A stretch of DNA of 64,000 nt from Comamonas thiooxydans (GTDB lineage: Bacteria; Pseudomonadota; Gammaproteobacteria; Burkholderiales; Burkholderiaceae_C), in the NCBI RefSeq assembly GCF_002157685.2, contig NZ_AP026738.1:2604001-2668000 (forward strand), read 5' to 3'. Position 1 is the first letter of the stretch; every line of letters begins with the position of its first letter. Made by a program: the position numbers and the translations under genes. The notes under the pieces are model-generated. The model saw only the letters and a list, made by a program, of their open reading frames with translations, made no database searches and was not told the origin of the DNA. Shown here piece after piece: positions 32,736 through 42,264 of the stretch.

Positions 32736-33219
32736 CGTGGCCGCGAACGGCTGGTCCAGGCGGGTCTGCCTCATTCGCTGTTTCGTACTTGAACGAAGGT
32801 AGTCGCGGACACCAGTCGATGGTTGCCGAACGCGCCCAACTCTTTACGGCCGCCGCACCCTCTACCTGATCACTCGGTTGTGTGATTCAGTGTCAAAGTC
32901 CCGAAAGGCTGTTTCTGGGAGTCGCAACAGGCTTAGTCGAAAGATTGCGGCATCAGCCACTTGCACGCCGAGAGTCGCAAACAAGCACAGATAGTTCGTT
33001 GAGATCATTCACGCTTTGTTTCACGCAGTCGTCCGGCGCGGTGAAGAGGACGCATGGCCTAGCGGCTCGCAAGTACGGGCGGCATTCCGCGAAGATGCGA
33101 AAACTAATATAAATACCGAGAAGTGGATCTCCAGGATGAATGACGAATGCCTCTGGTTGTATTCCTCCTGCTGGTTGTGCTAACTTGACACGTGCCAGAA
33201 AATCCCAAAAGGATGCTCC

Positions 33220-34341
33220 ATGAAAAGCCCAAGCATGCTAATCGAGCAGCTTATAAGCCAGCTGTATGAGGGCGTGCTAACCAACGAAGGCTGGGGCGAG
33301 GCCTTGCGTACCATATCTGCAATCACCCAAAGCCCGCAGGCCTCTGTGGTCGTATTTGACAAACGAGCGGAAGCGCTGGCCGTAAGTGAAACCTTTGGGA
33401 TCCCCCAGGAGGCGGTAGTGTCCTTCAACGCCCACTATCACCAACTAGACGAAGGCCGCCCCTACGCGACGACGATGCCTTTTGGACACTGGTATCTAGA
33501 TCGCCGCGATATTGGCGAAGAGGCCATGCGGCGTAGCGAGTACTACCAAGATTTCCTGATTCCGCATGACATGGCAACGACTTTGTGCAACCGCTTGCTG
33601 GGGGATGAAAGTGCAGATGCATTTCTGTCGTTGCAACGGCGCCTTGGCCAGCCACACTACACCAATGCCGACTTGATCGCCTTTGGGTGTTTTGTCCCAC
33701 ATGTGCAGCGCGCTGTGCGCCTGCGCATGCATATGCAACGTCTATCAGCCCATGCAGGTCTGGCATCGGTTGTGCTCGATAGCCTGAACACACCGCTGCT
33801 GGTGCTAGATGAACATAGCCGCATCCTCCTAAGCAATGCCGAGGCCGATGCACTGCTGCGGCGCCTACCGCAACTAATGGTTTATCAGGGCTGCCTACAT
33901 CTGAAGGGCATCCGTGCAGGTCTGTTTGAGCAATTGCTGCGATCCGCATGCGGTCGGCAAGGCCCAGCGATCGCAGGTGGTGTTTCCATTGCTGAATTGA
34001 ATGGTCTGTCTCCATTGCAATTGCTGGTATTACCTATGCCGGCATGCATGCAGGCCTTTAACCACTGGCAGCGTCCGCTGGCGCTAGTACTTTTTCATGA
34101 TCCGAACCAAGCCCACAGCATTCAGCCACACTTACTTCAACAACTTTACGGCCTAACTCCCGCAGAAGCCCGTCTCGCATTGACGCTTTATCGAGGGAAC
34201 TCCCCCGCACAGGCCGCACAGCACCAAGGAATCAGTGTGGGCACTGTGCGCGTCCAGCTCAAAGCTATCTTCGCCAAAACTGGGGTCAGCCGTCAGTCGG
34301 ATCTCATGCGGTTGCTATCTGCGTTAGGGATTGCAACATAA
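33220..34341 (+). CDS. LuxR-type HTH regulator with PAS-like domain
   Basis: A 373-residue regulator. The N-terminal 150 residues have no clear ligand motif; a PAS-like segment (VVLDSLNTPLLVLDEHSRIL) is near 180-205 and the LuxR/GerE helix-turn-helix is at the C-terminus: YGLTPAEARLALTLYRGNSP, then GISVGTVRVQLKAIFAKTGV. AAGGA lies before the ATG. It is a paralogue of the regulator at 60455-61630. It stands alone between repeats, with no obvious target gene; a hairpin-like GTCAAC..GTTGAC follows the stop. Confidence 0.88.
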   Translation: MKSPSMLIEQLISQLYEGVLTNEGWGEALRTISAITQSPQASVVVFDKRAEALAVSETFGIPQEAVVSFNAHYHQLDEGRPYATTMPFGHWYLDRRDIGEEAMRRSEYYQDFLIPHDMATTLCNRLLGDESADAFLSLQRRLGQPHYTNADLIAFGCFVPHVQRAVRLRMHMQRLSAHAGLASVVLDSLNTPLLVLDEHSRILLSNAEADALLRRLPQLMVYQGCLHLKGIRAGLFEQLLRSACGRQGPAIAGGVSIAELNGLSPLQLLVLPMPACMQAFNHWQRPLALVLFHDPNQAHSIQPHLLQQLYGLTPAEARLALTLYRGNSPAQAAQHQGISVGTVRVQLKAIFAKTGVSRQSDLMRLLSALGIAT

Positions 34342-34841
34342 GTGGCATCCGGGGCTGTCAACTTTAACCAGTTGACTAACGACATTCTTCCTGTGCGGTC
34401 AGCTTCTCAAGCCGTCATAGCTGCAAATGCGCAATGTTCATAAGTACCCCTAGCGGTTGCTACTGCCTTTGGATGAAGTGAGAGCCACCCAAACCGCAAT
34501 AGTAGCTACCTGTTGCTTATTCAATGTGCGTAGCAGCACGCATGCAGACATCTTGCATAACAGTAATCAGAAAATAATGAAAGCTACTCACGGTAACGTA
34601 GCCAAGGCATAGAAGATACATCCGACACCAAAAAAAACAATTAGAAAATATACATTTCTTTTATGTAGTTCAAATAACTGTCAGTAGCACTATCGACATA
34701 CCCCATTTGGGAGATGCGCTTGGGCATCAAACGATCGAGGATTAATCCAACGGAGTCAGTTTATTTAAGCCGAATTTGTCGGTCCACCTGCTTGGCAGGT
34801 ATCAAGCAGATTTATTAAGCAGCGCAATTATGGAGGCTGAT
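34342..34841. other. AT-rich intergenic region
   Basis: About 500 bases, noticeably AT-rich from 34540 onward. No frame above 60 codons with recognisable content. It contains an inverted repeat CTGCTTGGCAGGTATCAAGCAG-like segment near 34789-34811 (arms CTGCTTG and CAAGCAG) just upstream of the next gene. Confidence 0.4.
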
Positions 34842-35385
34842 ATGAGAGTAAAATCTATTTTTCTTACTACTCTGATTTTTTTTTGGCGTTGCATTGTCGG
34901 CTCAAGGACTTACTAGGGAGCAAGTGAAAGCGGAAGAGCAGAGGTGTGCCGAGCTTTGGAAGAAAAACACCGACAATGCCGGCAATGAAGTTGCTCAATG
35001 TTATAAAGAGTTGATGGCTAAAAAGAATTCGGCACAACCGAAAGATGATGTATTTCAGCAGACTACACCCAATACCGCCCATTCTCAGCGGAGCTCGATA
35101 AATGCATCTTCCAGAAGTGGGACTAATTGCGTTCGACGAGACTATAGTTCGAACTCGCTCGGAGATTTTTGGGAAAATCATTGCAACTTTCCCGTTTGGA
35201 TCTCGTGGTTCAGCGACGATTGTAAACGCGGCTGTGCCGCAGGTCCCATCTCACCTGGATCTAAGGAATCCACTAACAAGTTAATAGGTCATATGGAGTT
35301 TGCGGCTTGTGAGTACCCAAGCACTCCAAGAAATAGAGACCGCTCCCAATGGCGAGGTGTCGGCCCGGTCTTTTGCTCCCAATAG
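34842..35385 (+). pseudogene. Cys-rich secreted hypothetical protein, frameshifted at a T9 tract
   Basis: The ATG at 34842 has GGAGG seven bases upstream and opens a signal peptide, MRVKSIFLTTLIFF, but the frame then shifts at nine consecutive T (34876-34884). With eight T it would continue GVALSAQGLTREQVKAEEQ and run to 35385. The mature part has an N-terminal amphipathic helix with two cysteines (EEQRCAELWKK, EVAQCYKELM) and a C-terminal half with more cysteines (NCVRRDY, ENHCNFPVWISW, DDCKRGCAAGP, AACEYP, VFCSQ). The tract could be a phase-variable switch, transcriptional slippage site, true mutation or sequencing error. Stop TAG coincides with the start of an IS-like end. No family recognised. 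Confidence 0.7.
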
Positions 35386-35402
35386 GCGTTGTTGCATAAA
35401 TC
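35384..35402 (+). mobile_element. IS5-like terminal end
   Basis: GGCGTTGTTGCATAAATCG is typical of the terminal inverted repeat of IS5-family elements. No matching right end or full transposase follows, so it is a solitary relic. It abuts the stop codon of the frameshifted gene upstream, suggesting that the element once inserted into or next to it. Confidence 0.5.
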
Positions 35403-35611
35403 GCTGTGCCGCCAGCCCTAGGCTTGCGGCATGAGCCCATCCAACAAACATCGCCAACGACCGCTAACCGGCATGCAAACTTGCGGTCACACTTCGTCCA
35501 GATTGCCCAGTGTCGAGTGACCGCTCCCGCCGAGAGCAGACGCTGGCTAGTGATCTTGCTAGCGACCGCACTGAGTCGTTTGCTGCCGGTGGTCAGAACA
35601 AGCAGGCCGGT

Positions 35612-35671
35612 CATCGCCCGCACCAATGGCTTACTCAGGCAGTACCTTCCCAAAGGCATCGACAATACGTT
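35612..35671 (+). pseudogene. IS30-family transposase fragment
   Basis: The frame RTNGLLRQYLPKGID matches the C-terminal signature of IS30 transposases (NGLLRQYLPKGTD). Only about 20 codons remain. With the relic near 5.1-5.4 kb this makes two IS30 footprints in the window. Confidence 0.75.
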
Positions 35672-36022
35672 ATGCCGGCCCTTGAGACGAAGTTAACCAA
35701 GTCAAAAGCCGCCACGGCAACCGAGGTCGCATGCACGGCAACAGTGCCCAATGCTCCTAAGGTAGAAGCTCCGGCTCTAGCCCCGCTGCAGTGGAGGCTC
35801 CCAAGGCTATCGACTCCCAATCCAAGACGCTGAAACTGATGCGTGGTAGCTTCACCATTCCGAATGGATGACTACGAGGGGGTTGATGCGCTAAAACTGC
35901 GCGCAGCCTCGCAAGGCCATTTGATCAAGAAGAGGGCGTTGCTGCGAGCAGGCCTCAAGCTGTTGTCCACTTTGGACGACAGGCAACTACTTGTGGCTTT
36001 GGCGGCGTTGACTTCGGGGTGA
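35672..36022 (+). pseudogene. Broken conserved hypothetical gene (SFTIP-type)
   Basis: The start METALEHEAD-like region is read as MPALETKLTKSKAATATEVA; later in another frame comes LKLMRGSFTIPNG, and in a third YEGVDALKLRAASQGHLIKK followed by RALLRAGLKLLSTLDDRQLL and a stop at 36022. This order matches a Burkholderiales family of small basic proteins (SFTIPK.EYA.LD.LKQRA...KKSELLRAG). At least two frameshifts separate the parts, so it is a pseudogene unless the assembly has errors here. Function unknown; the basic N-terminus suggests nucleic-acid binding. Confidence 0.65.
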
Positions 36023-36185
36023 CTGGCCATCAGCTTGCCCAGACTGAAGTGGTGACCTCTAACCTCTAGCCCTCGCAAAGTGCCGGCTAAGACCAGAAAA
36101 GGCTGCGAAGGCGTCCTGGGTTTTTTGGTATGAAATGTGGCAGGAATTTCCGCCACCTTGTGAAGGATGAAACACCCGCACCTCG

Positions 36186-36548
36186 TTAGTGCAAGTGATA
36201 CGGAATCCAGCCGCAAAGAAGGGTTTGGAGCTTAGCCAGAGATATATCGTGCGATGGCGTAGCGAGGGCCAGCTCTTCAAGTTGCTGCAAGGCCTTTGCG
36301 CGATTGATGCGCAGTTGTTTTGATAGACGTTCCCCACGATCCAGTAGCCTATTGATCTCGAAATGGTCGTGCCTGCGCAAGGCGTGGACTATCTCCTCTA
36401 GTCGTTGCGCGTACAGGTCGCTCTTTTGTCTGCCATGCTGAGCCATGTCTTGAACCGTGCGGCACAACTCCAGTAGCTCAATATGCTGCGCATCCAGTGC
36501 AGGGTCGCGCACGCTCATGCTGTGTGTCCATAGTGGGATGACTTTCAT
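36186..36548 (-). CDS. Divergent hemerythrin-like protein
   Basis: A 120-residue helical protein. The opening MKVIPLWTHSMSVRDPALDAQHIELLEL resembles bacteriohemerythrins (core VRDPALDAQHIELLEL, W near the start and DxQH), and HDHFEINRLLDRG corresponds to the HF..E helix. The C-terminus LCGWIPYHLH resembles the final WL..HI helix. The HxxxH pair in the middle helix is missing, so a full di-iron site is unlikely. The start at 36548 has AAGGAG upstream. It may be a degenerate oxygen- or metal-sensing protein near the two-component genes. Confidence 0.6.
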   Translation of the reverse strand: MKVIPLWTHSMSVRDPALDAQHIELLELCRTVQDMAQHGRQKSDLYAQRLEEIVHALRRHDHFEINRLLDRGERLSKQLRINRAKALQQLEELALATPSHDISLAKLQTLLCGWIPYHLH

Positions 36549-37018
36549 CAGCAAACTCCTTGGGTACCAGCACATAGCCAAGGCACGACACCCACAATGT
36601 TCAATGGATGTGCTGCCTTGCCGATTTATGTCATATCCGTGTGACGACCTCGAGAAGTTTTACCGATGCTTGCACTGAACAGTCGATTGTTCTCATTGAG
36701 GCAGGGTAGTTGTCACCGTTGGGTTTGCGCTTAGGGTCGCAAGCTCCCGTTCGTACGAAACAAATTGCTTGAAACTTGACGTTCAAAATAATGCGAAGTA
36801 CAGAGCATTTCCTCTACTCAAAATGTCTTGATCCATGAATGGATCAATTGAATTGCTGTAACGTCAGTTGGCCGATTTCAGTCTACGAGCCGACGCTCGT
36901 CTGGAATATCTGACTTGAACGAAGTGATGTGTCGATCGCATGAGACAAGTACGAAACCAGATGCTGGGCATGTTAGCGCATCAAGACTTCCAGAGTACAC
37001 GTTTGGGAGTAGAGATAA
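36549..37018. other. Intergenic region
   Basis: About 470 bases between the hemerythrin-like gene and the end of the first RcsB-like regulator. No gene, repeat or terminator was recognised. Confidence 0.4.
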
Positions 37019-37699
37019 TCATGCTGTCTCCGGCCCCATGGATGCCGAAGTCACAAGGCCAGTCTCTATCGCGTACTTGAAAAGATCTGCATCGCGCACA
37101 ATGCCGAGCTTGCGCATGGCGCTATTTTTTTGCGTACTCACGGTCTGCTTGCTACGGTGCAGTCGCTCGGCTATCTCTCCAATAAGTAGTCCTGATGCGA
37201 ACAAACGTATCACCTCGGCTTCACGTCGAGTCAGGGCACGTGGACCGTCCGGCTCGTTGTGTACAGATCTTGCGGTTTCCAGGATCGCCCTTGCCGCTGG
37301 CGAGTAGTAGTTGCCCCCAGCAAAAGCGGCATGAACGGCAGGAACGATATGGCTTGGGTCATCTGACTTGCTAACAATGCAGCCGACATGCTCCGCTGTC
37401 AGCGCGCTCAGAATCGCGGGATTGTCCATCATGGTCACTACCACGATGCGCAGATTCGGGTAGCGACGCTTGACGAAGGTGATCATGGGGATTCCATCCC
37501 CATACTCGCCACCAGGCATGGCGTAGTCGGTCACCAACACATCGCATGGGTATCTATCAAGGTGGGCCACCATTTCTGTCGAGTTACGGGCAGTCCCCAC
37601 CAGTTGGAGGCTGCTGATGTTGGTGATTGCGCTTTGCAGGCCCAGGAGCAGGGCGGGATGATCATCGGCGATCAATAGACGAATTGAGAAGACGTTCAT
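37019..37699 (-). CDS. RcsB-like response regulator 1 (NarL/FixJ family)
   Basis: A 226-residue response regulator. The receiver has ADDHP (11-15), the phospho-acceptor Asp58 in VLVTDYAMPGGEYGDG and the switch Thr/Lys (VVTMMDNPAIL, VSKSDDPS). The C-terminal LuxR-type helix-turn-helix is LTRREAEVIRLFASGLLIGE and RSKQTVSTQKNSAMRKLG. The YGDG and DNPAIL segments are specific to the RcsB group. The start at 37699 is supported because longer frames have a non-RcsB N-terminus. It is divergent from hybrid kinase 1 and has the same length as regulator 2. Confidence 0.93.
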   Translation of the reverse strand: MNVFSIRLLIADDHPALLLGLQSAITNISSLQLVGTARNSTEMVAHLDRYPCDVLVTDYAMPGGEYGDGIPMITFVKRRYPNLRIVVVTMMDNPAILSALTAEHVGCIVSKSDDPSHIVPAVHAAFAGGNYYSPAARAILETARSVHNEPDGPRALTRREAEVIRLFASGLLIGEIAERLHRSKQTVSTQKNSAMRKLGIVRDADLFKYAIETGLVTSASMGPETA

Positions 37700-38142
37700 G
37701 AGCGTGGTCCTGGAATCAATTCGTCGCTGTGCATCTAGGCAGGTGTTTCTTGCCTTTCCTGCGAGTTGCTTGCTTGGTCCCACGTTTCGACTTTCAATCG
37801 TTGCTGACGTGGAGAGGCAATCATGAACTGATTCAGTTGTATGAGAAAAAGCCTTCTTTGGACCTCTAAGCGCAATTACCAATGTGAGACTCACAAACCC
37901 AAGCAGTAATTCTGTGACCAGCATAGAAATTGGGGTCATCGTTCGCGCTCCAAAAGACCAACTAGGCATTGCTGCCGTTTCGCCAGATTGTGGAAGGAAT
38001 GTCACATGGAGGTAATCGGACAAAAACGAAAGTTCGAAGTGGGATAGGACGAGTACGAAAATCAAGGCAGCACGCTCACAAATCGCCCCAGATTGACTAC
38101 ATTGCGTGCTTTCAACTCTTCAGGACGAGTGACTGCTGCCAT
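37700..38142. other. Divergent promoter region
   Basis: About 440 bases between regulator 1 and hybrid kinase 1. Open frames run through it on both strands but lack domain similarity. The true kinase start is uncertain, so part of this stretch may be coding. Confidence 0.35.
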
Positions 38143-41100
38143 GTGTATTTGCAGGTCCGGTGCAATGCTTTGTCTCATTCAATTTCAAACATCGACAATG
38201 AGATAGGACTGCTCAATCGCTTGCAGCGCGGAGTGCTGTTTGGCGGCGCCGCCATCATGTCGCTCGTGATTCTTTTAGTCGTTGGGTTGGCCGTCTACGC
38301 CAAAGTATCTGGCTACATTTCCGATGCGCGCTTGGTTTACAGCGCTCAAAAATCGCTGCTGCTGCTGGAAATAGAAACCAAGCAGGCCGCTATGCAGCGC
38401 GGGGTCATACATGCCGAGATGCTTTGGAATACCGAACAGCAACACTCCGCGAAAACGGCACTCGCGCGCGACTTCGCGCGTCAGGGAGGCCGTATTTACC
38501 TGCAGGCCCACCCCAATGTGCTGCCGCAACTGGCCATCGGTGATGTCGCTAGCAAGCCTGCTGAGATGTACCGAGACTATCTGGCTTTCAGCGAGGGGCA
38601 GGCTTATACCGCGAGCGCCAGTTCACTACAGCGTGGGCGTGAATTCACTGGCTATCACTACACGCCTGACGAAAAATACATCACGTTTCTTCCGCCTCCC
38701 AAGTCGGGAGACCCGGTGGCGGATGTGCATGCCAAATCCGTTGCAGATCTCATTCATCGTCTGGCTTTCGATCTTGGCGATTTGACGGACCCGCTTGTTG
38801 ATCGTGCGCTGCATGAATCGCGCAAGGTGAAGTGGATCGCTCCGCATGTCGACCCATTCACCGGACAGCGTGTCGTCAAACTGGTGCAGCCAGCATTCGA
38901 CGGGGACAAGCCGTTCATGATCTTTGTGAGCGACATGCCCGTGAACGTGCTGTCCGATCGCTTGAATCAGTCTGCTTATGCTGGCAACTTCCTTCTGATT
39001 TCCAGTGAGGGTGAGCTGCTGCTGCAGGGCGTAGGATCCGCGGCACGGTCTGACCATCAAGCTCAGGCGCTGGCTCGGAGGGTCGTTGAAAGCAAGGTAT
39101 GGCAGAACAGTCTGACTGGTTGTCATGACAGCTACAGCGACGGCGTCTTCACTCTAGGAGAGCCCTTGTCTCAAACAGGCTGGACGCTGGTGTATGCCTA
39201 CTCCTGGAGCACCATCTTGAGTGCGCTGCGCGGCCTCTTGGCGGGATATGCGGTGGCCACCGCATTGATACTGCTCGTCTTGTGGACGGTCGTGCTGCTG
39301 TTCCACTACCGAGTATTTCTGCCGGCCCACCGGCGCTCTTTGCGCGTCTACGAGAGTGAGCATCTGAATCGCACGATCATCAAAACGGCTCCCGTTGGGC
39401 TCAGTCTCATCGATCAACGAACCGGTGAAGTAATACTGCAAAACGAGGCGGCTGGTGGCTATGTGGTCAATGGCCAGCCATTGAACCAGCGCCTGTTGCA
39501 AATCTATTCGGCCCGAGAGCAGGGGCCGGACAGGCAGGTCACGCGGGATCTCAACGTCACGGATGCACACTATCGGTCTGTCGAACTTCACGTCGATTTG
39601 GTTCCTGGCAAGTACCAAGGCTCACAAGTATTGCTCTGCAGCCTGCTGGATATCACTGCTCGAAAAGATGCTGAGCGCGCCTTGCACGATGCGCGATCGG
39701 CTGCAGACGTCGCCAACCGGGCCAAATCGGCCTTCCTGGCGACGATGAGCCACGAAATCCGTACGCCACTCCATGCCATTCTCGGTAGTTTGGAGTTGAT
39801 GGAGCATGAAGTACAGGCAGGCACTTTGCACGACCGCGTGCAAACTGTATCCAGTGCCTCACGCGCTCTTGTTTCTCTGATCGACGACATTCTGGATTTT
39901 TCGAAAGTTGAGTCGGGACAGATGAACATCGAGTCCGTGCCGTTTGATTTGGTGCAAGAGGTCGAGTCCATTGTTCACATGTTCCTGCCGCGGGCCGAGG
40001 AAAAGGATGTGGCCTTGTATTACCGTGTTCGGCCAGGACTGTCGCGCTGCATGGGTGATCCTTTCCGCTTGAGGCAAATCCTGGGCAACCTCCTGAGCAA
40101 TGCCATCAAATTCACGAATGCCGGTGAAGTGATGCTGGAGGTAGAGACTTATGGTCTCAAGGGGGCGTCAATGCTGTGTCTGCATGTGCGAGACACCGGC
40201 ATAGGCATAACAGCTGAACAGCAGCAGGAGCTGTTCATGCCATTTGTGCAGGCCGACTCGTCCATCACCCGTCGGTTCGGTGGCACCGGACTTGGCCTGG
40301 CGCTATGCAAGAAAATTGCCAACCTGATGGGTGGCACGATCCACGTAGAAAGTCAGGCGGGGCAAGGCAGCACGTTTACCGTTGAGCTTCCCATTGCGGG
40401 GGACGAGCCGGCAATGGGCGAATGCAAGACGCCTTTGGCAGGAAAAAGAGTTTCGCTACTATGCGCCAATCCACAGTGGCAAGCAGCCATCGAGCCTCAC
40501 TTGGTGGATTGGGGAGCGGAGTTGCAATCAGCCAGCTCGCCGGATGAATTGCCCCCCCAATCGGATGTACTGATTGTGATGGGGAGCCCTCGTCCATGGG
40601 CGCTTGCCGATGAAGAATCGGCTGCGAGCGACGCCAAGCATGTGGTCGACATTCTGGAGACTGGCCCGCTGGCTCCGGTAGAAGCAGCAGGGCGGGTGCT
40701 CGTGTCCTGCTACGCCTTGAAAGGGATACTTTATGCGCTGACGCAAGGGGCTGCTACGGCTATGAACAAGGAGCCGGAAACGCCTGTCAGGGATCTTCGC
40801 ACCGCAACATCTCTGCGCATCTTGGTGGTGGAGGATCATCCGGTCAACCGGCAACTGTTTCAGGAACAGCTCCGATTGCTGGGTCAGCAAGTGGTGGTTG
40901 CCGAAAGCAGTGGTCGCGCGCTGGAGCATTTCCAGCTATCAGAGTTCGACCTCGTTCTGACCGACTTGAACATGCCTGGCATGGATGGCTACACATTGGC
41001 CCGTGCCTTGCGAGCGCAGGGGGCTCGGATCCCCATCTTGGCAGTCACTGCGCATGCCAGCGAGCAAGAGCGTGCTACATGCCTGAGGGCCGGCATTGAC

Positions 41101-41535
41101 GAGGTCCTGTTCAAGCCCCTGTCGATTGAGGCACTCGGCAATGCACTTGCGATCTATGCGCGCAAGGATTTCTCTCTGCCCAGCAAAAGTATCGAATTCC
41201 AAACGTTCGAGCGGATGCTTCTGGTGGGGCCACTATCCATGCCAATATGGCAAGCGCTATCGATCTCATTTCAGCAGCATATGGCAGCAATCCGCGCCGG
41301 CCTGGCATCGAAAGACATGACAGCGGTACGCAATGCACTGCATGCGATCAAGGGCAGCTTTGCCATGGTGCACGAGCAGGAACTCAAAGAGCATATCGAT
41401 CGCGTCGAGAACCTTGCAGACGAAGGCGACTTCAAGGCCTTGGATGCCGAGCTGGAAACTCTGGAGCATTTGGCAATCGAAATGCTTCGACATCGAGCCC
41501 CCTCGGGAGCCTCGCTCGATACGATCTGCAGCTGA
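38143..41535 (+). CDS. RcsC-like hybrid sensor histidine kinase 1 (HK-REC-HPt)
   Basis: About 1130 residues. A first membrane helix (GVLFGGAAIMSLVILLVVGL) and a second (AGYAVATALILLVLWTVVLL) enclose a 220-residue periplasmic sensor. A PAS-like region precedes the kinase core: phosphoacceptor His537 in MSHEIRTPLH, N box NLLSNAIKFTNAG, G boxes RDTGIGI and FGGTGLGLALC. A degenerate receiver-like segment follows, then a true receiver with Asp941 (LTDLNMPGMDG) and a C-terminal HPt with His1067 (HAIKGSFAM). No ATG starts the likely N-terminus; GTG 38143 or TTG 38149 is the best guess. It should pass phosphate to the RcsB-like regulators. Confidence 0.92.
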   Translation: MYLQVRCNALSHSISNIDNEIGLLNRLQRGVLFGGAAIMSLVILLVVGLAVYAKVSGYISDARLVYSAQKSLLLLEIETKQAAMQRGVIHAEMLWNTEQQHSAKTALARDFARQGGRIYLQAHPNVLPQLAIGDVASKPAEMYRDYLAFSEGQAYTASASSLQRGREFTGYHYTPDEKYITFLPPPKSGDPVADVHAKSVADLIHRLAFDLGDLTDPLVDRALHESRKVKWIAPHVDPFTGQRVVKLVQPAFDGDKPFMIFVSDMPVNVLSDRLNQSAYAGNFLLISSEGELLLQGVGSAARSDHQAQALARRVVESKVWQNSLTGCHDSYSDGVFTLGEPLSQTGWTLVYAYSWSTILSALRGLLAGYAVATALILLVLWTVVLLFHYRVFLPAHRRSLRVYESEHLNRTIIKTAPVGLSLIDQRTGEVILQNEAAGGYVVNGQPLNQRLLQIYSAREQGPDRQVTRDLNVTDAHYRSVELHVDLVPGKYQGSQVLLCSLLDITARKDAERALHDARSAADVANRAKSAFLATMSHEIRTPLHAILGSLELMEHEVQAGTLHDRVQTVSSASRALVSLIDDILDFSKVESGQMNIESVPFDLVQEVESIVHMFLPRAEEKDVALYYRVRPGLSRCMGDPFRLRQILGNLLSNAIKFTNAGEVMLEVETYGLKGASMLCLHVRDTGIGITAEQQQELFMPFVQADSSITRRFGGTGLGLALCKKIANLMGGTIHVESQAGQGSTFTVELPIAGDEPAMGECKTPLAGKRVSLLCANPQWQAAIEPHLVDWGAELQSASSPDELPPQSDVLIVMGSPRPWALADEESAASDAKHVVDILETGPLAPVEAAGRVLVSCYALKGILYALTQGAATAMNKEPETPVRDLRTATSLRILVVEDHPVNRQLFQEQLRLLGQQVVVAESSGRALEHFQLSEFDLVLTDLNMPGMDGYTLARALRAQGARIPILAVTAHASEQERATCLRAGIDEVLFKPLSIEALGNALAIYARKDFSLPSKSIEFQTFERMLLVGPLSMPIWQALSISFQQHMAAIRAGLASKDMTAVRNALHAIKGSFAMVHEQELKEHIDRVENLADEGDFKALDAELETLEHLAIEMLRHRAPSGASLDTICS

Positions 41536-41563
41536 ATGCAGGTGCTATCCTGGATAGTGTCGC

Positions 41564-42244
41564 TTATTCAGCGGTGCTGTCAGGAGGTATCTGCGAAGAG
41601 GTCACCCAGCCGTGCTCCATAGCGTACCTGACCAGGTCCGTGTCACCCGCCAGGCCCAGCTTCTCAATGGCCCGGATCTTTTGGGTGCTGATCGTTTGCT
41701 TGCTACGGCTCAAACGCTCGGAAATCTCGTTGACGGTCATGCCGGAAACGAACAGCCTCACAACTTCTGCTTCTCGTGGGCTGAGTGCTGCAGGCGCACT
41801 GGCATTGGTGCGCAGTGCCGTACGAACCTTCAGGACGGCATCAACAACCGGGGAGTGGTATTTCCCACCCGTGTGTGCTGCATGAATTGCGGGGATGAGA
41901 TGCGACACTGCATCTGACTTGCTCACGATGGCTCGTATGCCCAGATCGTCAAGAGATCCCAGAATTGCAGGGTTGTCCAGCATGGTCAGCACAACCAGTT
42001 TGACCTCCGGGAAACGGCGGGAAATGAAGTTAAAGAGTGTGATGCCGTCGCCGTACTTTCCTGCAGGCATGGAATAGTCGGACACAACAACGTCGCACGG
42101 AGTCGACTCAAGCATCTCTACGAGCTCCGTCGAGTTGGAGGCGTGCCCCTGTACCTTGATCGTGCCGCTCAAGCCAAGTTCATGTGCCACACCGGCAATC
42201 ATTGCCGGGTGGTCATCGACCAGCACAACTTTGATGCTCAACAT
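41564..42244 (-). CDS. RcsB-like response regulator 2 (NarL/FixJ family)
   Basis: A 226-residue paralogue of regulator 1. It has LVDDHPAMIAG at the start, phospho-acceptor Asp56 in VVVSDYSMPAGKYGDG, TMLDNPAIL and VSKSDAVSHL, and the helix-turn-helix LSPREAEVVRLFVSGMTVNE with RSKQTISTQKIRAIEKLG. It is transcribed after hybrid kinase 2 (20-base gap) and converges on hybrid kinase 1 (28-base gap). Its closeness to the fimbrial operon makes it a strong candidate activator or repressor of fimbriae. Confidence 0.93.
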   Translation of the reverse strand: MLSIKVVLVDDHPAMIAGVAHELGLSGTIKVQGHASNSTELVEMLESTPCDVVVSDYSMPAGKYGDGITLFNFISRRFPEVKLVVLTMLDNPAILGSLDDLGIRAIVSKSDAVSHLIPAIHAAHTGGKYHSPVVDAVLKVRTALRTNASAPAALSPREAEVVRLFVSGMTVNEISERLSRSKQTISTQKIRAIEKLGLAGDTDLVRYAMEHGWVTSSQIPPDSTAE

Positions 42245-42264
42245 ACTTGTTTCCCTCTCTTTGC

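Larger units (their letters stand above)
32350..33219. other. Repeat-rich intergenic region
   Basis: About 870 bases without a supported gene. It holds repeats B1 and C6, plus scattered fragments that resemble 53580-53630 (GTTTCTGGGAGTCGCAACAGGC). The ORFs within it are low-complexity read-throughs of repeats. Confidence 0.45.

Noticed and set aside
32882..33112. 76-codon frame upstream of the PAS-LuxR regulator
   Set aside because: It reads through repeat-like sequence and has no start signal or similarity.
34357..34376. Hairpin GTCAAC-8 bases-GTTGAC after the first PAS-LuxR gene as a terminator
   Set aside because: Stem of only 6 AT-containing pairs and no T-run; it may equally be an operator.
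37700..38065. Extension of the first RcsB-like regulator with a possible membrane segment
   Set aside because: RcsB family proteins start as MN.....IADDHP; the extension has no domain similarity and occupies the divergent promoter region.
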